A stretch of 64,000 nt of DNA from Sphingopyxis sp. BSN-002 (GCF_022024275.1 NZ_CP091804.1:1240001-1304000), one strand, 5' to 3'; positions 1-9,174 are shown, counted from the first letter of the stretch. The notes: generated from the letters alone by a model not told the origin. Numbers and translations are program-made.

Positions 1-151
1 CGAGCAGCCACGAAGCCAGTCGCCCGACGCCGGCATCCAGCCCGGCAAAGGTCGTCACCCTGTCGCCGATCAGCAAGGCAGCCGCATCTGCGGCGCCAAA
101 CTGGACGAGATGGTCGATCGGACGCGACGGCGGATTTTCTAAAGTGGTCAT
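1..151 (-). CDS. Acyl-CoA ligase (AMP-forming), exosortase A-associated, N-terminal fragment
   Basis: Only the first 50 codons are in the window; the gene runs off the left edge. The peptide starts MTTLENPPSRPIDHL and continues with IGDRVTTFAGLDAGVGRLA, which is the usual opening of an AMP-binding acyl-CoA synthetase (short N-terminal helix, then the G-D-x-x-x-T-F/Y-A-x-L segment). The catalytic AMP-binding motifs lie outside the window. The family call rests mainly on context: the divergent genes are an acyl carrier protein and the two hydrolases that accompany exosortase A ligases in EPS loci. No clear Shine-Dalgarno precedes the ATG at 151. A generic fatty-acid ligase is the alternative. 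Confidence 0.6.
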   Translation of the reverse strand, partial: MTTLENPPSRPIDHLVQFGAADAAALLIGDRVTTFAGLDAGVGRLASWLL

Positions 152-168
152 CGGCTGTTAGGAGCTTG

Positions 169-1173
169 GTGATAGAGCGCACGACCATGCAAGGGAACGG
201 TGAAGATCACGCTAATGATGATGCGGCGAAGGCCGCAGGCTTCGCCTCGCCCTTCGACCGCGCCGGATGGTTCGACCTGCTGGCAGCGCACGGCTTCGCC
301 GGCGAGGGCCGAGTCGACGCACGCGGCAAGGCGGGCAGGACAACCGCGCTGCTGCCGCTCCGGATCGAAAGACCCGGCCATCTTGCGGGCCTGACCAACT
401 GGTACAGCTTTGCGATCCGCCCGCTCTATGCCGGCCCGGACCACGGCGCGGCGCTGAACGACCTGCTTTTGAATTTGCGGTCGCAGGCGACACATCTCTC
501 GCTCTACCCGATCCGCGACGAGGAGCAGCAGGCCATCGCCGGCGCCCTCCGCTCAGCCGGATGGTGGGTGAAAGCGGCTCCGGCGGGCGACCGCCACTGG
601 CTCGATCTTTCCGGTATGGACCATGACGGCTGGTGGGCGAGCCGGCCCGGCGCGCTGCGCAGCACGGTGCAGCGCAAGGCGAAGAAGGGCATCGTCGACA
701 TCCAGCTGCTGAACGCCTTCGACCCCGGAAGCTGGGCAGCCTATGAACAGATATATGCCGCAAGCTGGAAGCCCGAGGAAGGCGACCCGGCCCTGCTGCG
801 CGCCTTCGCCGAGGCCGAGAGTTTTCGCGGCACCTTTCGCATGGGGATCGCGCGCATCGACGGCGTCCCGGTCGCTGCACAGTTCTGGACCGTCGAGGAC
901 GGCACCGCCTTCATCCACAAGCTGGCGCATGTCGAGGACAGCCTGAAGGCTTCGCCCGGCACCTTGCTCTCGGCGGCATTGTTCCGCCATGTCATCGAAG
1001 TCGATCGCGTAAAGCGCATCGATTTCGGCACCGGCAACGACGCCTACAAGCGCGACTGGATGAACCGCCACGAACCGCTCTGGCGCATCGAGGCTTTCAA
1101 TCCGTCGCGGCTCGCGGCATGGGGTCCGGCGTTGAAGGCCTTTGCCCGCTCGTTGCTCAGGAAAGACTCATGA
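169..1173 (+). CDS. FemAB/GNAT-type N-acyltransferase of exosortase A locus
   Basis: Protein of about 334 residues with the GNAT-like fold of the BioF2/FemAB acetyltransferase group. The diagnostic C-terminal motif IDFGTGNDAYKRDW is at about residues 285-297, and an N-terminal half of the same fold precedes it. Relatives occur beside exosortase A and polysaccharide genes, where they are thought to acylate a precursor; the substrate here is not known. Start choice: AGGAG at 160-164 fits GTG at 169 (4 nt) better than TTG at 166; ATG at 187 is a possible shorter start. It overlaps the acyl carrier protein by 4 bases (ATGA), so the two are probably translationally coupled. An acyl-ACP donor from the next gene would be a natural partner (inference). 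Confidence 0.75.
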   Translation: MIERTTMQGNGEDHANDDAAKAAGFASPFDRAGWFDLLAAHGFAGEGRVDARGKAGRTTALLPLRIERPGHLAGLTNWYSFAIRPLYAGPDHGAALNDLLLNLRSQATHLSLYPIRDEEQQAIAGALRSAGWWVKAAPAGDRHWLDLSGMDHDGWWASRPGALRSTVQRKAKKGIVDIQLLNAFDPGSWAAYEQIYAASWKPEEGDPALLRAFAEAESFRGTFRMGIARIDGVPVAAQFWTVEDGTAFIHKLAHVEDSLKASPGTLLSAALFRHVIEVDRVKRIDFGTGNDAYKRDWMNRHEPLWRIEAFNPSRLAAWGPALKAFARSLLRKDS

Positions 1174-1436
1174 CCGAAGCCCATAATGTCGACGCCACCC
1201 TTCGCGCCCTGCTCGCCGACGTGCTCGGCCTTGGCGAGGAACGCGCGGCTGCGCTGACCGGCGACAGCGGCCTGTTCGGCGAGCTGCCCGAGTTCGATTC
1301 GATGGCGGTCGCGACGGTGCTGACCGAGATGGAAGATCGCCTGGGCATCATCATCGACGATGACGAGATCGACGGCGAAATCTTCGAAACCTACGGCAAC
1401 CTGCTCGCCTTCTCGCAGCGCAAGGTGAAGGGCTGA
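1170..1436 (+). CDS. Acyl carrier protein
   Basis: An 88-residue acidic helical protein with the 4'-phosphopantetheine attachment motif F-D-S-M, the serine being residue 44. It is a stand-alone carrier, more divergent than the housekeeping AcpP (which has D-S-L). It begins inside the stop codon of the acyltransferase gene. Its partners are probably the divergent acyl-CoA ligase (loading) and the FemAB-like acyltransferase (transfer), a set typical of exosortase A loci. The longer in-frame opening beginning at 1119 lies within the previous gene and is not used. Confidence 0.85.
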   Translation: MTEAHNVDATLRALLADVLGLGEERAAALTGDSGLFGELPEFDSMAVATVLTEMEDRLGIIIDDDEIDGEIFETYGNLLAFSQRKVKG

Positions 1437-1453
1437 GTCCCGTCGATGCGACC

Positions 1454-2122
1454 ATGACCGAGCATCTGCTGCGCATCGAACCCGCGGGCGCACCGCGCGC
1501 CACCGTCCTGATCCTCCCGCCGCTGTTCGACGAGGCGAACCGCCTTCGCCGCACCCTCGTGCTGGCGATGCGCGCGCTGGCGGCCGACGGATTTGCTGCG
1601 GTGCTGCCCGACCTGCCGGGACAGAATGAAAGCCTCGTCGCGCCGGACGCGGTCGATCTGGCGCAATGGCAGGATGCGCTGGCCGATGTCGCGGCAAGCC
1701 TCGATGGCCCGGTCGTCGTCGCCTCCTTCCGCGGCGGCGCGCTGATCGATCATCGCGCCAAGGCTGCTGCCTGGTGGCGCCTCGCACCCGTCGGCGGCGC
1801 CTCGCTGCTCCGCACGATGATGCGCGCGCGGGTCGCCGCCGACCGCGAGGCGGGGATCGAATCGTCGCTCGACAGTCTGCAGGAGGCAGCGAAGACCGCG
1901 CCGCTGCTGCTCGCAGGCAATGCGCTGTCGCCCGCGATGGTCGCGCAGCTCGGCAGCGCCGAAGCGCAACCGGTCGAGCCGCTGCGCAGCATCGGCCTTG
2001 GCGCCGACGGCATCGCGGGAACGCCGCTGTGGCTGCGCGCAGAACCCGGCGAAGACGCCGCCATGGCGTCGGAAATCGCCGCCGACATTGCTGCATGGAG
2101 CACGACATGCGGCATCAGCTGA
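1454..2122 (+). CDS. Hydrolase 2, exosortase A system-associated
   Basis: Alpha/beta-hydrolase of 222 residues. It opens with LRIEPAGAPRATVLILPPLF, then has LPDLPGQNES, the pattern of the exosortase-A-associated hydrolase 2 family. The nucleophile elbow reads V-A-S-F-R-G-G, so the serine is embedded in a degenerate G-x-S-x-G. It lies 17 bases after the ACP gene and overlaps hydrolase 1 by 16 bases. The substrate is unknown; a role in releasing or trimming acyl or polysaccharide intermediates is an inference from the locus. It is somewhat short for the family. Confidence 0.75.
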   Translation: MTEHLLRIEPAGAPRATVLILPPLFDEANRLRRTLVLAMRALAADGFAAVLPDLPGQNESLVAPDAVDLAQWQDALADVAASLDGPVVVASFRGGALIDHRAKAAAWWRLAPVGGASLLRTMMRARVAADREAGIESSLDSLQEAAKTAPLLLAGNALSPAMVAQLGSAEAQPVEPLRSIGLGADGIAGTPLWLRAEPGEDAAMASEIAADIAAWSTTCGIS

Positions 2123-2922
2123 GCTTTGCCTGTGAAGGCGCGGCGCTCGCCGCGACCCTCGACGAGGCGCCCGGCACGACCGGGCTGCTGATCGTCTCGG
2201 GCGGCAATGAAGTGCGGAGCGGCGCCCACCGCGGAATGGCCATGCTGGCGCAGCGCGTTGCAGCGGCGGGGCATCCGGTGTTCCGTTTCGACCGGCGCGG
2301 GATCGGCGACAGCGAAGGCACGAATGGCGGCTATACGAGCAGCGGTGCCGACATTGCGGCGGCAGTTTCAGCGTTCCGCGATGCCGCGCCGCAAGTCACG
2401 CAGATCGTCGCCTTCGGCAATTGCGATGCCGCGAGCGCGCTGCTTCTGCACCAGCCGCTCGCGCTCGACGCACTGATCCTCGCCAATCCGTGGACCTATG
2501 AGGACGGAGACGAGGAGGCGGACGAACCCGCCTTGCCCCCGGCCTCGGCGATCCGCGCACGCTATCTGGCGCGGCTGAAGGACCCGAAAAGCCTGCTGCG
2601 CCTGCTGAAGGGCGAGATCGACATCGGGAAATTGTTTCGCGGTCTGTCGGCGCTCAAACAGGCTCCGCAACCGCCCGCACCCGACAGCTTGGCCGACCAG
2701 CTCGACGGCATGATCGCCGAACTACCTTGCCCGGCAACGATCCTGCTCGCGACCGGCGACCGCACCGCGCAGGCCTTCATGGACGCGCTCGCACCGTCGC
2801 TCGCCTATCTCGAGGCGAATCCATCGACCGTCCGGATCGCGAAACTGGCCAGCCCGTCGCACAGCTTTGCAGGCGGTGACGCAGATTGGCTGTTTGAGCG
2901 GATATTGGAAGGGCTGACCTGA
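2107..2922 (+). CDS. Hydrolase 1, exosortase A system-associated
   Basis: Alpha/beta-hydrolase of 271 residues from ATG 2107; ATG 2095 would add four residues. Family features: LLIVSGGNEVRSGAHRGM near the N-terminus, then FRFDRRGIGDSEG. The nucleophile elbow is F-G-N-C-D-A-A-S, with cysteine in place of serine, as is usual for exosortase-A-associated hydrolase 1. It is the last gene of the five-gene cluster visible here and is translationally coupled to hydrolase 2. The substrate is not known. Confidence 0.8.
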   Translation: MRHQLSFACEGAALAATLDEAPGTTGLLIVSGGNEVRSGAHRGMAMLAQRVAAAGHPVFRFDRRGIGDSEGTNGGYTSSGADIAAAVSAFRDAAPQVTQIVAFGNCDAASALLLHQPLALDALILANPWTYEDGDEEADEPALPPASAIRARYLARLKDPKSLLRLLKGEIDIGKLFRGLSALKQAPQPPAPDSLADQLDGMIAELPCPATILLATGDRTAQAFMDALAPSLAYLEANPSTVRIAKLASPSHSFAGGDADWLFERILEGLT

Positions 2923-2949
2923 CGGCAGCTTAGTGGTGAAAAGCGGACG

Positions 2950-3264
2950 TCACGCTGTGCGCAAGAGCGTCAGCAGCCTGGCCGCGTAAAGAATCATCAT
3001 GAATTGAGCGAATAGAGCGACCTGCTTTTCATAGCCGCCGAACAACTGCCAGCCAGCGTAATAGATGGCCCATGATCCACACATCGCAACAATAAGCGAA
3101 ACACCGACGACTTTTTGTCGCGAACTTGCCGGGGCGATTTCTGGCACACCATCACGTTTTGACTGTCTAACAGAAATTGTCACGGCCACCGCAAACATGG
3201 CGAGGACTAATCCCCATTCAAGAAAAATGGAATCTACTCCGATCATGCCATAGGCATACTGCAT
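2950..3264 (-). CDS. Small three-helix membrane protein, atypical composition
   Basis: A 104-residue protein that I do not recognise. Hydrophobic segments are seen at about residues 12-30, 52-72 and 80-100, separated by a basic loop (VRQSKRDG), so three membrane spans are likely. The base composition is visibly lower in GC than on either side, and the gene is flanked by GCGGACGT at 2942-2949 and its inverse at 3271-3278. No strong Shine-Dalgarno precedes either ATG 3264 or the internal ATG 3246. Its orientation opposes the exosortase operon. The composition and repeats suggest recent acquisition (inference). Confidence 0.6.
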   Translation of the reverse strand: MQYAYGMIGVDSIFLEWGLVLAMFAVAVTISVRQSKRDGVPEIAPASSRQKVVGVSLIVAMCGSWAIYYAGWQLFGGYEKQVALFAQFMMILYAARLLTLLRTA

Positions 3265-3266
3265 CG

Positions 3267-3292
3267 GCTAACGTCCGCAAACGGTCGTTAGC
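3267..3292. repeat. REP-like inverted repeat
   Basis: Perfect 7-base inverted repeat GCTAACG (3267-3273) and CGTTAGC (3286-3292). The interval includes ACGTCCGC, the inverse of GCGGACGT found at 2942-2949 on the other side of the small membrane gene. It could act as a bidirectional terminator between trxB and the small gene, or be a remnant of a mobile repeat. Confidence 0.5.
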
Positions 3293-3306
3293 GGCCGCTT
3301 CGTCTC

Positions 3307-4272
3307 TCAGGCATCCACCATCGCGTGATATTCGGCCTCGGCGAGGAAGCGTTCGGCGTCGAGCGCGGCCATGCAGCCCATGCCGGCGGCGGTCACCGCC
3401 TGACGATAGACCTTGTCGGTGACGTCGCCCGCGGCGAACACGCCGGGGATCGAGGTCAGCGACGTGCCGGGCGTCACCTGCAGATAGCCGTCGGCGTCGA
3501 GCGGTAGCTTGCCCTTGAACAGCTCGGTCGAGGGGCTGTGCCCGATCGCGACGAAGCCGCCGTCGGTCGGCTCGTGGCTCGCCGCGCCGGTGACCGTGTC
3601 GATCAGGTCGACTCCGACGAGACCGGCGGCACCGTCGCCCGCGACAAAACGCTCGACGCGCTTGTTCCACAGCACCTTGATCTTGGGGTTCGCGTGCAGG
3701 CGGTCCTGCAGGATTTTCTCCGCACGCAGGTGATCGCGGCGGTGGATCAGGGTGACATCGTCGCTGTGGTTGGTGAGGTACAGCGCTTCCTCGACCGCGG
3801 TGTTGCCGCCGCCGATGACCACGACCTTCTTGCCGCGATAGAAGAAGCCGTCGCAGGTCGCGCAGGCCGATACGCCCTTGCCGCCGAGCTCCTGCTCGCC
3901 CTCTACGCCGAGCCACTTCGCCTGCGCGCCGGTCGCGATCACGAGCGTTTCGGCCAGATAGATGTCGCCGCCGTCGCCGGTCAGCTTGAACGGGCGCTGC
4001 GAGACGTCGACGTCGACGATCGTGTCCCAGATCATGCTGGTGCCGACATGCGTCGCCTGCGCGGTCATCTGTTCCATCAGCCACGGGCCCTGCACCACCT
4101 CGGCGAAACCCGGATAATTTTCGACGTCGGTGGTGATCGTCAGCTGGCCGCCGGGCTGGAGCCCCTGCACAACGATCGGCTTCATCCCCGCGCGCGCGGC
4201 ATAGATGGCGGCCGACAGGCCGGCGGGACCGGAGCCGAGGATGAGCATTTTGGTGTGGTGCGTGGCGGGCAT
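3307..4272 (-). CDS. trxB: Thioredoxin-disulfide reductase
   Basis: Flavoprotein of 321 residues that reduces thioredoxin with NADPH in the cytoplasm. The FAD motif GSGPAGLSAA is at residues 13-22, the redox-active CATC is at 137-140, the NADPH motif GGGNTAVEEA follows at about 154-163, and the C-terminal FAD contact GVFAAGDV is present. The length is normal for the family. The start MPATHHTKML was chosen because the FAD strand begins immediately after it; the open frame continues 20 codons upstream without homology. It is divergent from the methyltransferase gene, with a 93-base gap. Confidence 0.95.
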   Translation of the reverse strand: MPATHHTKMLILGSGPAGLSAAIYAARAGMKPIVVQGLQPGGQLTITTDVENYPGFAEVVQGPWLMEQMTAQATHVGTSMIWDTIVDVDVSQRPFKLTGDGGDIYLAETLVIATGAQAKWLGVEGEQELGGKGVSACATCDGFFYRGKKVVVIGGGNTAVEEALYLTNHSDDVTLIHRRDHLRAEKILQDRLHANPKIKVLWNKRVERFVAGDGAAGLVGVDLIDTVTGAASHEPTDGGFVAIGHSPSTELFKGKLPLDADGYLQVTPGTSLTSIPGVFAAGDVTDKVYRQAVTAAGMGCMAALDAERFLAEAEYHAMVDA

Positions 4273-4365
4273 GATCGTCTTTCGAATCCTGTGCGGGACG
4301 GCACAGATGGGTGTTGCCAACCGCGCTAGCAAGGGTCACCTTCCGCGCCAAGGGGAGTCGGAAAA

Positions 4366-4992
4366 ATGGCGAGCTGGTGGGAACGTCATGGGGTGCCGCG
4401 GCTGATCAAATGCGCCTGCTCGCAGGGGCAGATCATGAAGGCGCGCAGCAAGGTCGTGCCGCATGCATCGGGCGACGTGCTGGAGCTTGGCTGCGGCGGC
4501 GGCATAAACATGGAATTCTACGATCCCGCGCGGATCAGAAGTTTCACCGGGCTCGACCCCTCGCCCGAGCTGCTAGCGATGAGCCGCGCTGCGGCGCAGG
4601 CCCGCGGGATGGCGGCGGACATCCAGGGCGGCGTCGGCGAGGCGATGCCGTTCGAGAGCGAACGCTTCGACACGGTCGTCACCACCTTCACCCTGTGCTC
4701 GGTCGCCGATCAGGCGGCGGTGCTGTCCGAAATCCGGCGCGTGCTGAAACCCGGCGGGACCGCGCTATTCCTCGAACATGGCGGCGCGCCCGATACAGGG
4801 GTCGCGAAATGGCAGCGACGGATCGAGCCGGTTTGGAAGCGCATCGGCGGCAATTGCCACCTCACCCGTCCGATCGGCGAAGCGTATGAAAAGGCGGGCT
4901 TTGCGGTCGAACGGCAGGGCGCCGCCTATATGCCCAAGACGCCGCGGCCGTTCGGCTGGATCGAATATGGCGCGGCGCACGCCGCTTCGTGA
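4366..4992 (+). CDS. Class I SAM-dependent methyltransferase
   Basis: A 208-residue methyltransferase. Motif I is VLELGCGGG at about residues 38-46, the acidic residue of motif II is in TGLDPSPELL, and a motif IV/VI-like region RVLKPGGTALFLEHG follows. The short N-terminal helix with a conserved cysteine pair (KCACSQG) before motif I resembles phosphatidylethanolamine/ubiquinone-type and METTL7-like small methyltransferases. The substrate cannot be read from the sequence. It is followed after 15 bases by the caspase-like gene, possibly in one transcript. Confidence 0.8.
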   Translation: MASWWERHGVPRLIKCACSQGQIMKARSKVVPHASGDVLELGCGGGINMEFYDPARIRSFTGLDPSPELLAMSRAAAQARGMAADIQGGVGEAMPFESERFDTVVTTFTLCSVADQAAVLSEIRRVLKPGGTALFLEHGGAPDTGVAKWQRRIEPVWKRIGGNCHLTRPIGEAYEKAGFAVERQGAAYMPKTPRPFGWIEYGAAHAAS

Positions 4993-5007
4993 CGAGGGGA
5001 TAGCGGG

Positions 5008-6312
5008 ATGATCCGGATCTGGCTTTTCATACTCTCCGCCGCCTTCCTGATCGCGCCGAGCGCCGCCGAAGCGCGCAAGGTCGCGCTCATCATCGGCAAC
5101 AGCGACTATGCGAACACCAGCCGGCTCGTGAACCCCGCGAACGACATCAAGCTGGTCGCCGCCTCGGCGCGGAGCGCGGGGTTCGACGATGTCACCATCG
5201 CCGCCAACCTGTCGGTCAACGACTTCCAGAAGGCGATGCGCGATTTCAGGGCCAAGGCCGACGGCGCCGAGATCGCGATGGTTTACTATGCGGGGCACGG
5301 GATCGAGGCGCAGGGCAAGAACTGGCTGATCCCGACCGATGCAGGGCTGAAGTCCGACCTCGACCTGCCCTATGAAGCGATCAACCTCGACCGCGTGATG
5401 GAATCGGTGTCGGGCGCGCAGATCCGGATGGTGATCCTCGATTCGTGCCGCAACAATCCGTTCGGCCGCTCGTGGAAATCGGGAACGCGCGCGGTGCAGA
5501 CCGGCCTTGCAGGGGTCGAGGCCGACGACGTACTCGTGATCTTCGCGGCCGCACCGGGGCAGCTCGCCGCCGACGGAACCGGCGCCAACTCGCCCTTCGC
5601 GGCCTCGCTCGCCAAGCGGTTGCCGCAGCCCGATCTGCCGGTGCAATTGCTCGGCGGCGCGATCCGCGACGATGTGCTTGCGGCAACGGACGGCCGGCAA
5701 CGCCCCTTCGTCAGCGCGAGCATCACCGGCACCCCGGTCTATCTCGTTCCGCGTCTGGGACAGGCGCCGACGGGCAATCGCGCCGCGCTGGAAGACCTGA
5801 TGTGGAAGGGCGCAGTCGCCGAAAACAGCGCCAGCGCGTATAACGCCTATCTCGCCGAATTTCCGAAGGGGAAATATGCGACGCAGGCAAACGAGAACGC
5901 CGCGCGGTTGACGAAGAATCCGAAGGCGGCGCCCACGCCCGCTGCGGTGGCCGCCATCATTCCCCTGGCGAAGAAATATACGCTGTCGAACATCCGCGTT
6001 GAGTGCGTGAAGCTGACCGGGCGGCTGGGGCTCGGGCTGCCCGACCAGCTGTTCCTGCGCTTCAACACCGGCGAGCGCTTCCCCGAAGGGTCGCGCGAAA
6101 TCTTCTCGATCAAGCGCGGCGAAAGCTGGGTCGTCGACCGCAATTTCGCGTTCGAGCAGCCGGTGAGTTTCCAGCTTCGCGAATTCGACGACATCGGGGG
6201 AAGCGACAATATCGGGACGGTCGACATCGGCAGCGAGCCGGGGACCTTCACGAAAACGCTGAGCGGCGACGCGAGCGACTATCGCGTCACCTATACGCTG
6301 ACCGTCGGCTGA
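5008..6312 (+). CDS. Secreted caspase-family (peptidase C14) protein
   Basis: Protein of 434 residues. An N-terminal signal peptide (about residues 1-22, ending AAEA) precedes a caspase-like domain, with the catalytic histidine in YYAGHG at H97 and the cysteine in LDSCRNNPF at C147. The first strand KVALIIGNSDY is typical of bacterial metacaspase-like domains. After about residue 260 comes a different C-terminal region (SPOR/TPR-like linker, then a beta-rich domain around residues 330-434). Export to the periplasm is likely. Bacterial relatives are poorly characterised; a protease cutting after basic residues is the family expectation. It abuts trhO convergently with no spacer, the two stops forming TGATCA. 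Confidence 0.85.
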   Translation: MIRIWLFILSAAFLIAPSAAEARKVALIIGNSDYANTSRLVNPANDIKLVAASARSAGFDDVTIAANLSVNDFQKAMRDFRAKADGAEIAMVYYAGHGIEAQGKNWLIPTDAGLKSDLDLPYEAINLDRVMESVSGAQIRMVILDSCRNNPFGRSWKSGTRAVQTGLAGVEADDVLVIFAAAPGQLAADGTGANSPFAASLAKRLPQPDLPVQLLGGAIRDDVLAATDGRQRPFVSASITGTPVYLVPRLGQAPTGNRAALEDLMWKGAVAENSASAYNAYLAEFPKGKYATQANENAARLTKNPKAAPTPAAVAAIIPLAKKYTLSNIRVECVKLTGRLGLGLPDQLFLRFNTGERFPEGSREIFSIKRGESWVVDRNFAFEQPVSFQLREFDDIGGSDNIGTVDIGSEPGTFTKTLSGDASDYRVTYTLTVG

Positions 6313-7038
6313 TCAGTCCTTCTCGCCGACCTCGACGAGGCCGTGGCCGACACTGACGCGCTCGTCGAAGACGAAGCAGCTGCCGTGCCAGCGGGTGTCG
6401 GCTTCGGGTACCTGTTCCAGATAGGCGAGGATGCCGCCCTTCAAATGGACAACATCCTCGACGCCTTCGCTGCGCAGGAAGGCGGTCGACTTCTCGCAGC
6501 GGATGCCGCCGGTGCAGAACATCGCGATGCGCTTGCCCGCAAACTCGGCGGCATGGTCGCGCCACCAGCCGGGGAAATCGCCGAAGCTTTTGGTATGCGG
6601 GTTGAGCGCGCCGTCGAAGCTGCCATAGCCGACCTCGAAATCGTTGCGCGTGTCGATGACGACGGTGTCCGGATCGTCGACGAGCGCATTCCAGTCGGCG
6701 GGGTCGATATAGGGCGCCGCGTCGCGAGCAGGGTCGAGCCCCGGCACCTTCATCGTCACGATTTCCTTCTTGAGCCGTACCTTGAGGCGCTGGAAGGGCA
6801 TCGCGGCGGCAGCCGAATATTTGACGTCGAGTTCCGCACAACCGGGGAGCGCGCGGATATGCGCGATGACCGCGGCGATGCCGTCTTCGGTGCCCGCGAT
6901 CGTGCCGTTGACGCCTTCACGTGCGAGCAGCAGCGTGCCCTTCACACCGTGCGCGGCGCAAAGGTCGAGCAGCGGCTGGCGCTGCGCGGCGGGATCGTCG
7001 AACGGCGCGAAACGATAGAGGGCGGCAACCTGGAACAT
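6313..7038 (-). CDS. trhO: tRNA uridine(34) hydroxylase, rhodanese family (TrhO-like)
   Basis: Protein of 241 residues with the TrhO/YceA architecture: an N-terminal ferredoxin-like domain ([14 protein letters not shown]) and a C-terminal rhodanese domain with the active-site loop [11 protein letters not shown] (C175 and C181). Family members make 5-hydroxyuridine at position 34 of certain tRNAs. The protein is shorter than the E. coli enzyme (about 350) because the C-terminal zinc-like extension is missing, as in many alphaproteobacteria. The start at [10 protein letters not shown] was chosen from the domain boundary. Its stop codon abuts that of the caspase-like gene. Confidence 0.85.
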   Translation of the reverse strand: MFQVAALYRFAPFDDPAAQRQPLLDLCAAHGVKGTLLLAREGVNGTIAGTEDGIAAVIAHIRALPGCAELDVKYSAAAAMPFQRLKVRLKKEIVTMKVPGLDPARDAAPYIDPADWNALVDDPDTVVIDTRNDFEVGYGSFDGALNPHTKSFGDFPGWWRDHAAEFAGKRIAMFCTGGIRCEKSTAFLRSEGVEDVVHLKGGILAYLEQVPEADTRWHGSCFVFDERVSVGHGLVEVGEKD

Positions 7039-7066
7039 CGCGGCGCCATGTAGGCGCGATTGACGC

Positions 7067-9079
7067 TCAGCGAAAGGGATCGCTCCGCGCGGTCGCATAA
7101 TGCGCCATCGCCATCGTGGTCCATTGCGCATTGACGCGGATGCAGGTCGGGAAGACGCTGGCATCGGTCACCAGCACATTGGTCGTCCCGTGGACGCGGC
7201 AGTCGGGATCGACGACGCCATATTGCGGGTCTTCGTTGATCGCATTGCCGCCGTGCGGATGGCTGCTCGACAGCGTCACATCGTCGGCCTCTTCGATCGC
7301 ATCCTCGAAGAAGGCGTCGATATCCATTCCGGGCGTGATCGTCTGCCCTTTGGTCAGCGCGGGATAGCATTCGAGCGCGCCGGCAGCGAAATGCACCTTG
7401 GTCAACGTCGCCATCGCGCGGCGAAGCAACGGCAGATCCTCCTGCGCATCGATTTTGAACTCGAGCTTGCCGTCCTTCACCCGCCCGCGCCGGTCGGCGG
7501 GAAAGAGGATACCCGCCGAATGGACGCGGCCGAAATTCCGCATCCGCTGCGAATGGTCACCGAACCAGCCCGGCATCAGCGAGGCCATCGCCATCGGCGG
7601 CTGAAAATGGCTTTCGAGCAGGAAATCGCCACAGTCGACATAGCTCGCCATCTGATCCTCGTCCCACGCGTCGCCGCCGACGCCCGGCGGCATCAGCGCG
7701 ACCACCGGCGAGGCGATGTTGAGCGACACCTGATAGCCGGTGCCATCGATATCGCTGCGGCTGAGCAACTTCGACGAGGCGATCGTCCCACCCGCGACGA
7801 CGACGCCGACGCGCGCGCGGACGAGCGTTTTCGATCCGTCGGGCAGGACCAGCTTCACCGCCTCGGCCTCGCGCCGGCCGTCGATCGCGGTCTGCCAGAC
7901 GATCCTGTCGGCCTTCGTCCCCGGCAGGATGCGCGCGCCTTCGCGGCAGGCGTCGGGCAGATAGGTCTGCGCCATCCCCATCCGCCGGCCATAGGCACAG
8001 CCCGCGTTGCAATATCCGCAATAGGCGCAGGCATTGGGCGTGTTCGGCGGCCCGAAATTCTTTGCGAACCAGTCGGCGATCGCGCGGCCGTCCTTCGGAT
8101 TGCCCGAAGTCGGCGCATAGGCGTTCCAGCCGTTGATCAGGTGCGGGCCGTTGTGCCGGCCGCTGCGCGGTTCGATCTTGTCGATGCCGAGCCGCGCCTT
8201 GATCGCGTCGTAGCTTTTGTGGAAATCGGTCTTGTCGACGGGCGCGCCGATGCTGGCCCATTTGGCGAGGACGTCGACCGCGTCGGGATGCGTCCGCCCC
8301 GCCTCGTTGACGCGCAGGCAGATGCCGTTGTTGATCGTCGACGAGCCGCCCACACAGCGCCCCTGAAAGACGACGAAATCTCGGTTCGTCGAGGTCTGGA
8401 GCGCGCCATGCTTGAACAGGTTCGCGACCATATCGAGTTCGTGATGGTTGATCCTGGGCGAAGGGTAGAAAGGTCCCGCCTCGACGATCAGCACCTTGTA
8501 CCCGTGATCGTGTGCCATGTGATAGGCCGCCACCGCGCCGCCCGCGCCCGATCCGACGACGATGACGTCATATTCGTCCTCAAGCGTCGTTGCATTGAGG
8601 ATATGCGCCGGATCGATCTCGCGCCCGTCGATCCGCGTCAGCGGCATCTCGCCCGCGCCGCGCGTGCGGTGTTTGGGCAAGGTGAAACCGATCTGCGCAT
8701 GGACGGGGTTCGCGGCATTGGCGTCCTGATCGCCGGGCTCGAGCCCGGGCTGCCAATGGCCGTAATAGCAGCCGTAGATGATACCGCGCAGCCGGGCCAT
8801 GTCCTGAAACAGGTCGATCTGGCTGTTCTGCAGCCGCCGCTCGATCCGCTCGGCGCGGGTGTCAACATCGACCTCGGCGAACATCGGCCCGAGCACGATC
8901 TCGGTCGCGGTCAGCGACAGACGGATTTCGTCGAGCTTGGTCCCGCCGACCTTCGCGAACAGCTCGCTGACGTTGGCGACCACCTGATCGGGCGTGATCG
9001 CCATCGGCGCGCCGTGAAACAGCGCCTCGGTCAGCGCCTTCAGAAATTTGAGCTGCCCGAAATTGAATGGTGCCGTCAT
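7067..9079 (-). CDS. GMC-family FAD-dependent oxidoreductase
   Basis: Protein of 670 residues. The FAD dinucleotide motif [13 protein letters not shown] is at about 175-187, preceded by a long N-terminal domain like that of long-chain alcohol oxidases. GMC signatures include [13 protein letters not shown] and the C-terminal [10 protein letters not shown], containing the catalytic histidine, and [13 protein letters not shown] cysteine cluster [14 protein letters not shown] is present mid-protein, as in the cholesterol/alcohol oxidase-like subgroup. It probably oxidises an alcohol or sterol-like substrate; which one is not evident. It lies 28 bases upstream of trhO on the same strand. Confidence 0.85.
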   Translation of the reverse strand: MTAPFNFGQLKFLKALTEALFHGAPMAITPDQVVANVSELFAKVGGTKLDEIRLSLTATEIVLGPMFAEVDVDTRAERIERRLQNSQIDLFQDMARLRGIIYGCYYGHWQPGLEPGDQDANAANPVHAQIGFTLPKHRTRGAGEMPLTRIDGREIDPAHILNATTLEDEYDVIVVGSGAGGAVAAYHMAHDHGYKVLIVEAGPFYPSPRINHHELDMVANLFKHGALQTSTNRDFVVFQGRCVGGSSTINNGICLRVNEAGRTHPDAVDVLAKWASIGAPVDKTDFHKSYDAIKARLGIDKIEPRSGRHNGPHLINGWNAYAPTSGNPKDGRAIADWFAKNFGPPNTPNACAYCGYCNAGCAYGRRMGMAQTYLPDACREGARILPGTKADRIVWQTAIDGRREAEAVKLVLPDGSKTLVRARVGVVVAGGTIASSKLLSRSDIDGTGYQVSLNIASPVVALMPPGVGGDAWDEDQMASYVDCGDFLLESHFQPPMAMASLMPGWFGDHSQRMRNFGRVHSAGILFPADRRGRVKDGKLEFKIDAQEDLPLLRRAMATLTKVHFAAGALECYPALTKGQTITPGMDIDAFFEDAIEEADDVTLSSSHPHGGNAINEDPQYGVVDPDCRVHGTTNVLVTDASVFPTCIRVNAQWTTMAMAHYATARSDPFR

Positions 9080-9174
9080 CGCCTGCCCCCTGCCTCGCCT
9101 TGCAATTGGCGGGCTATAGCGCGGGAAGGCAAGCCGATATTGTATCGAAACGGCGACAAGGCACCCGCCAGTCG

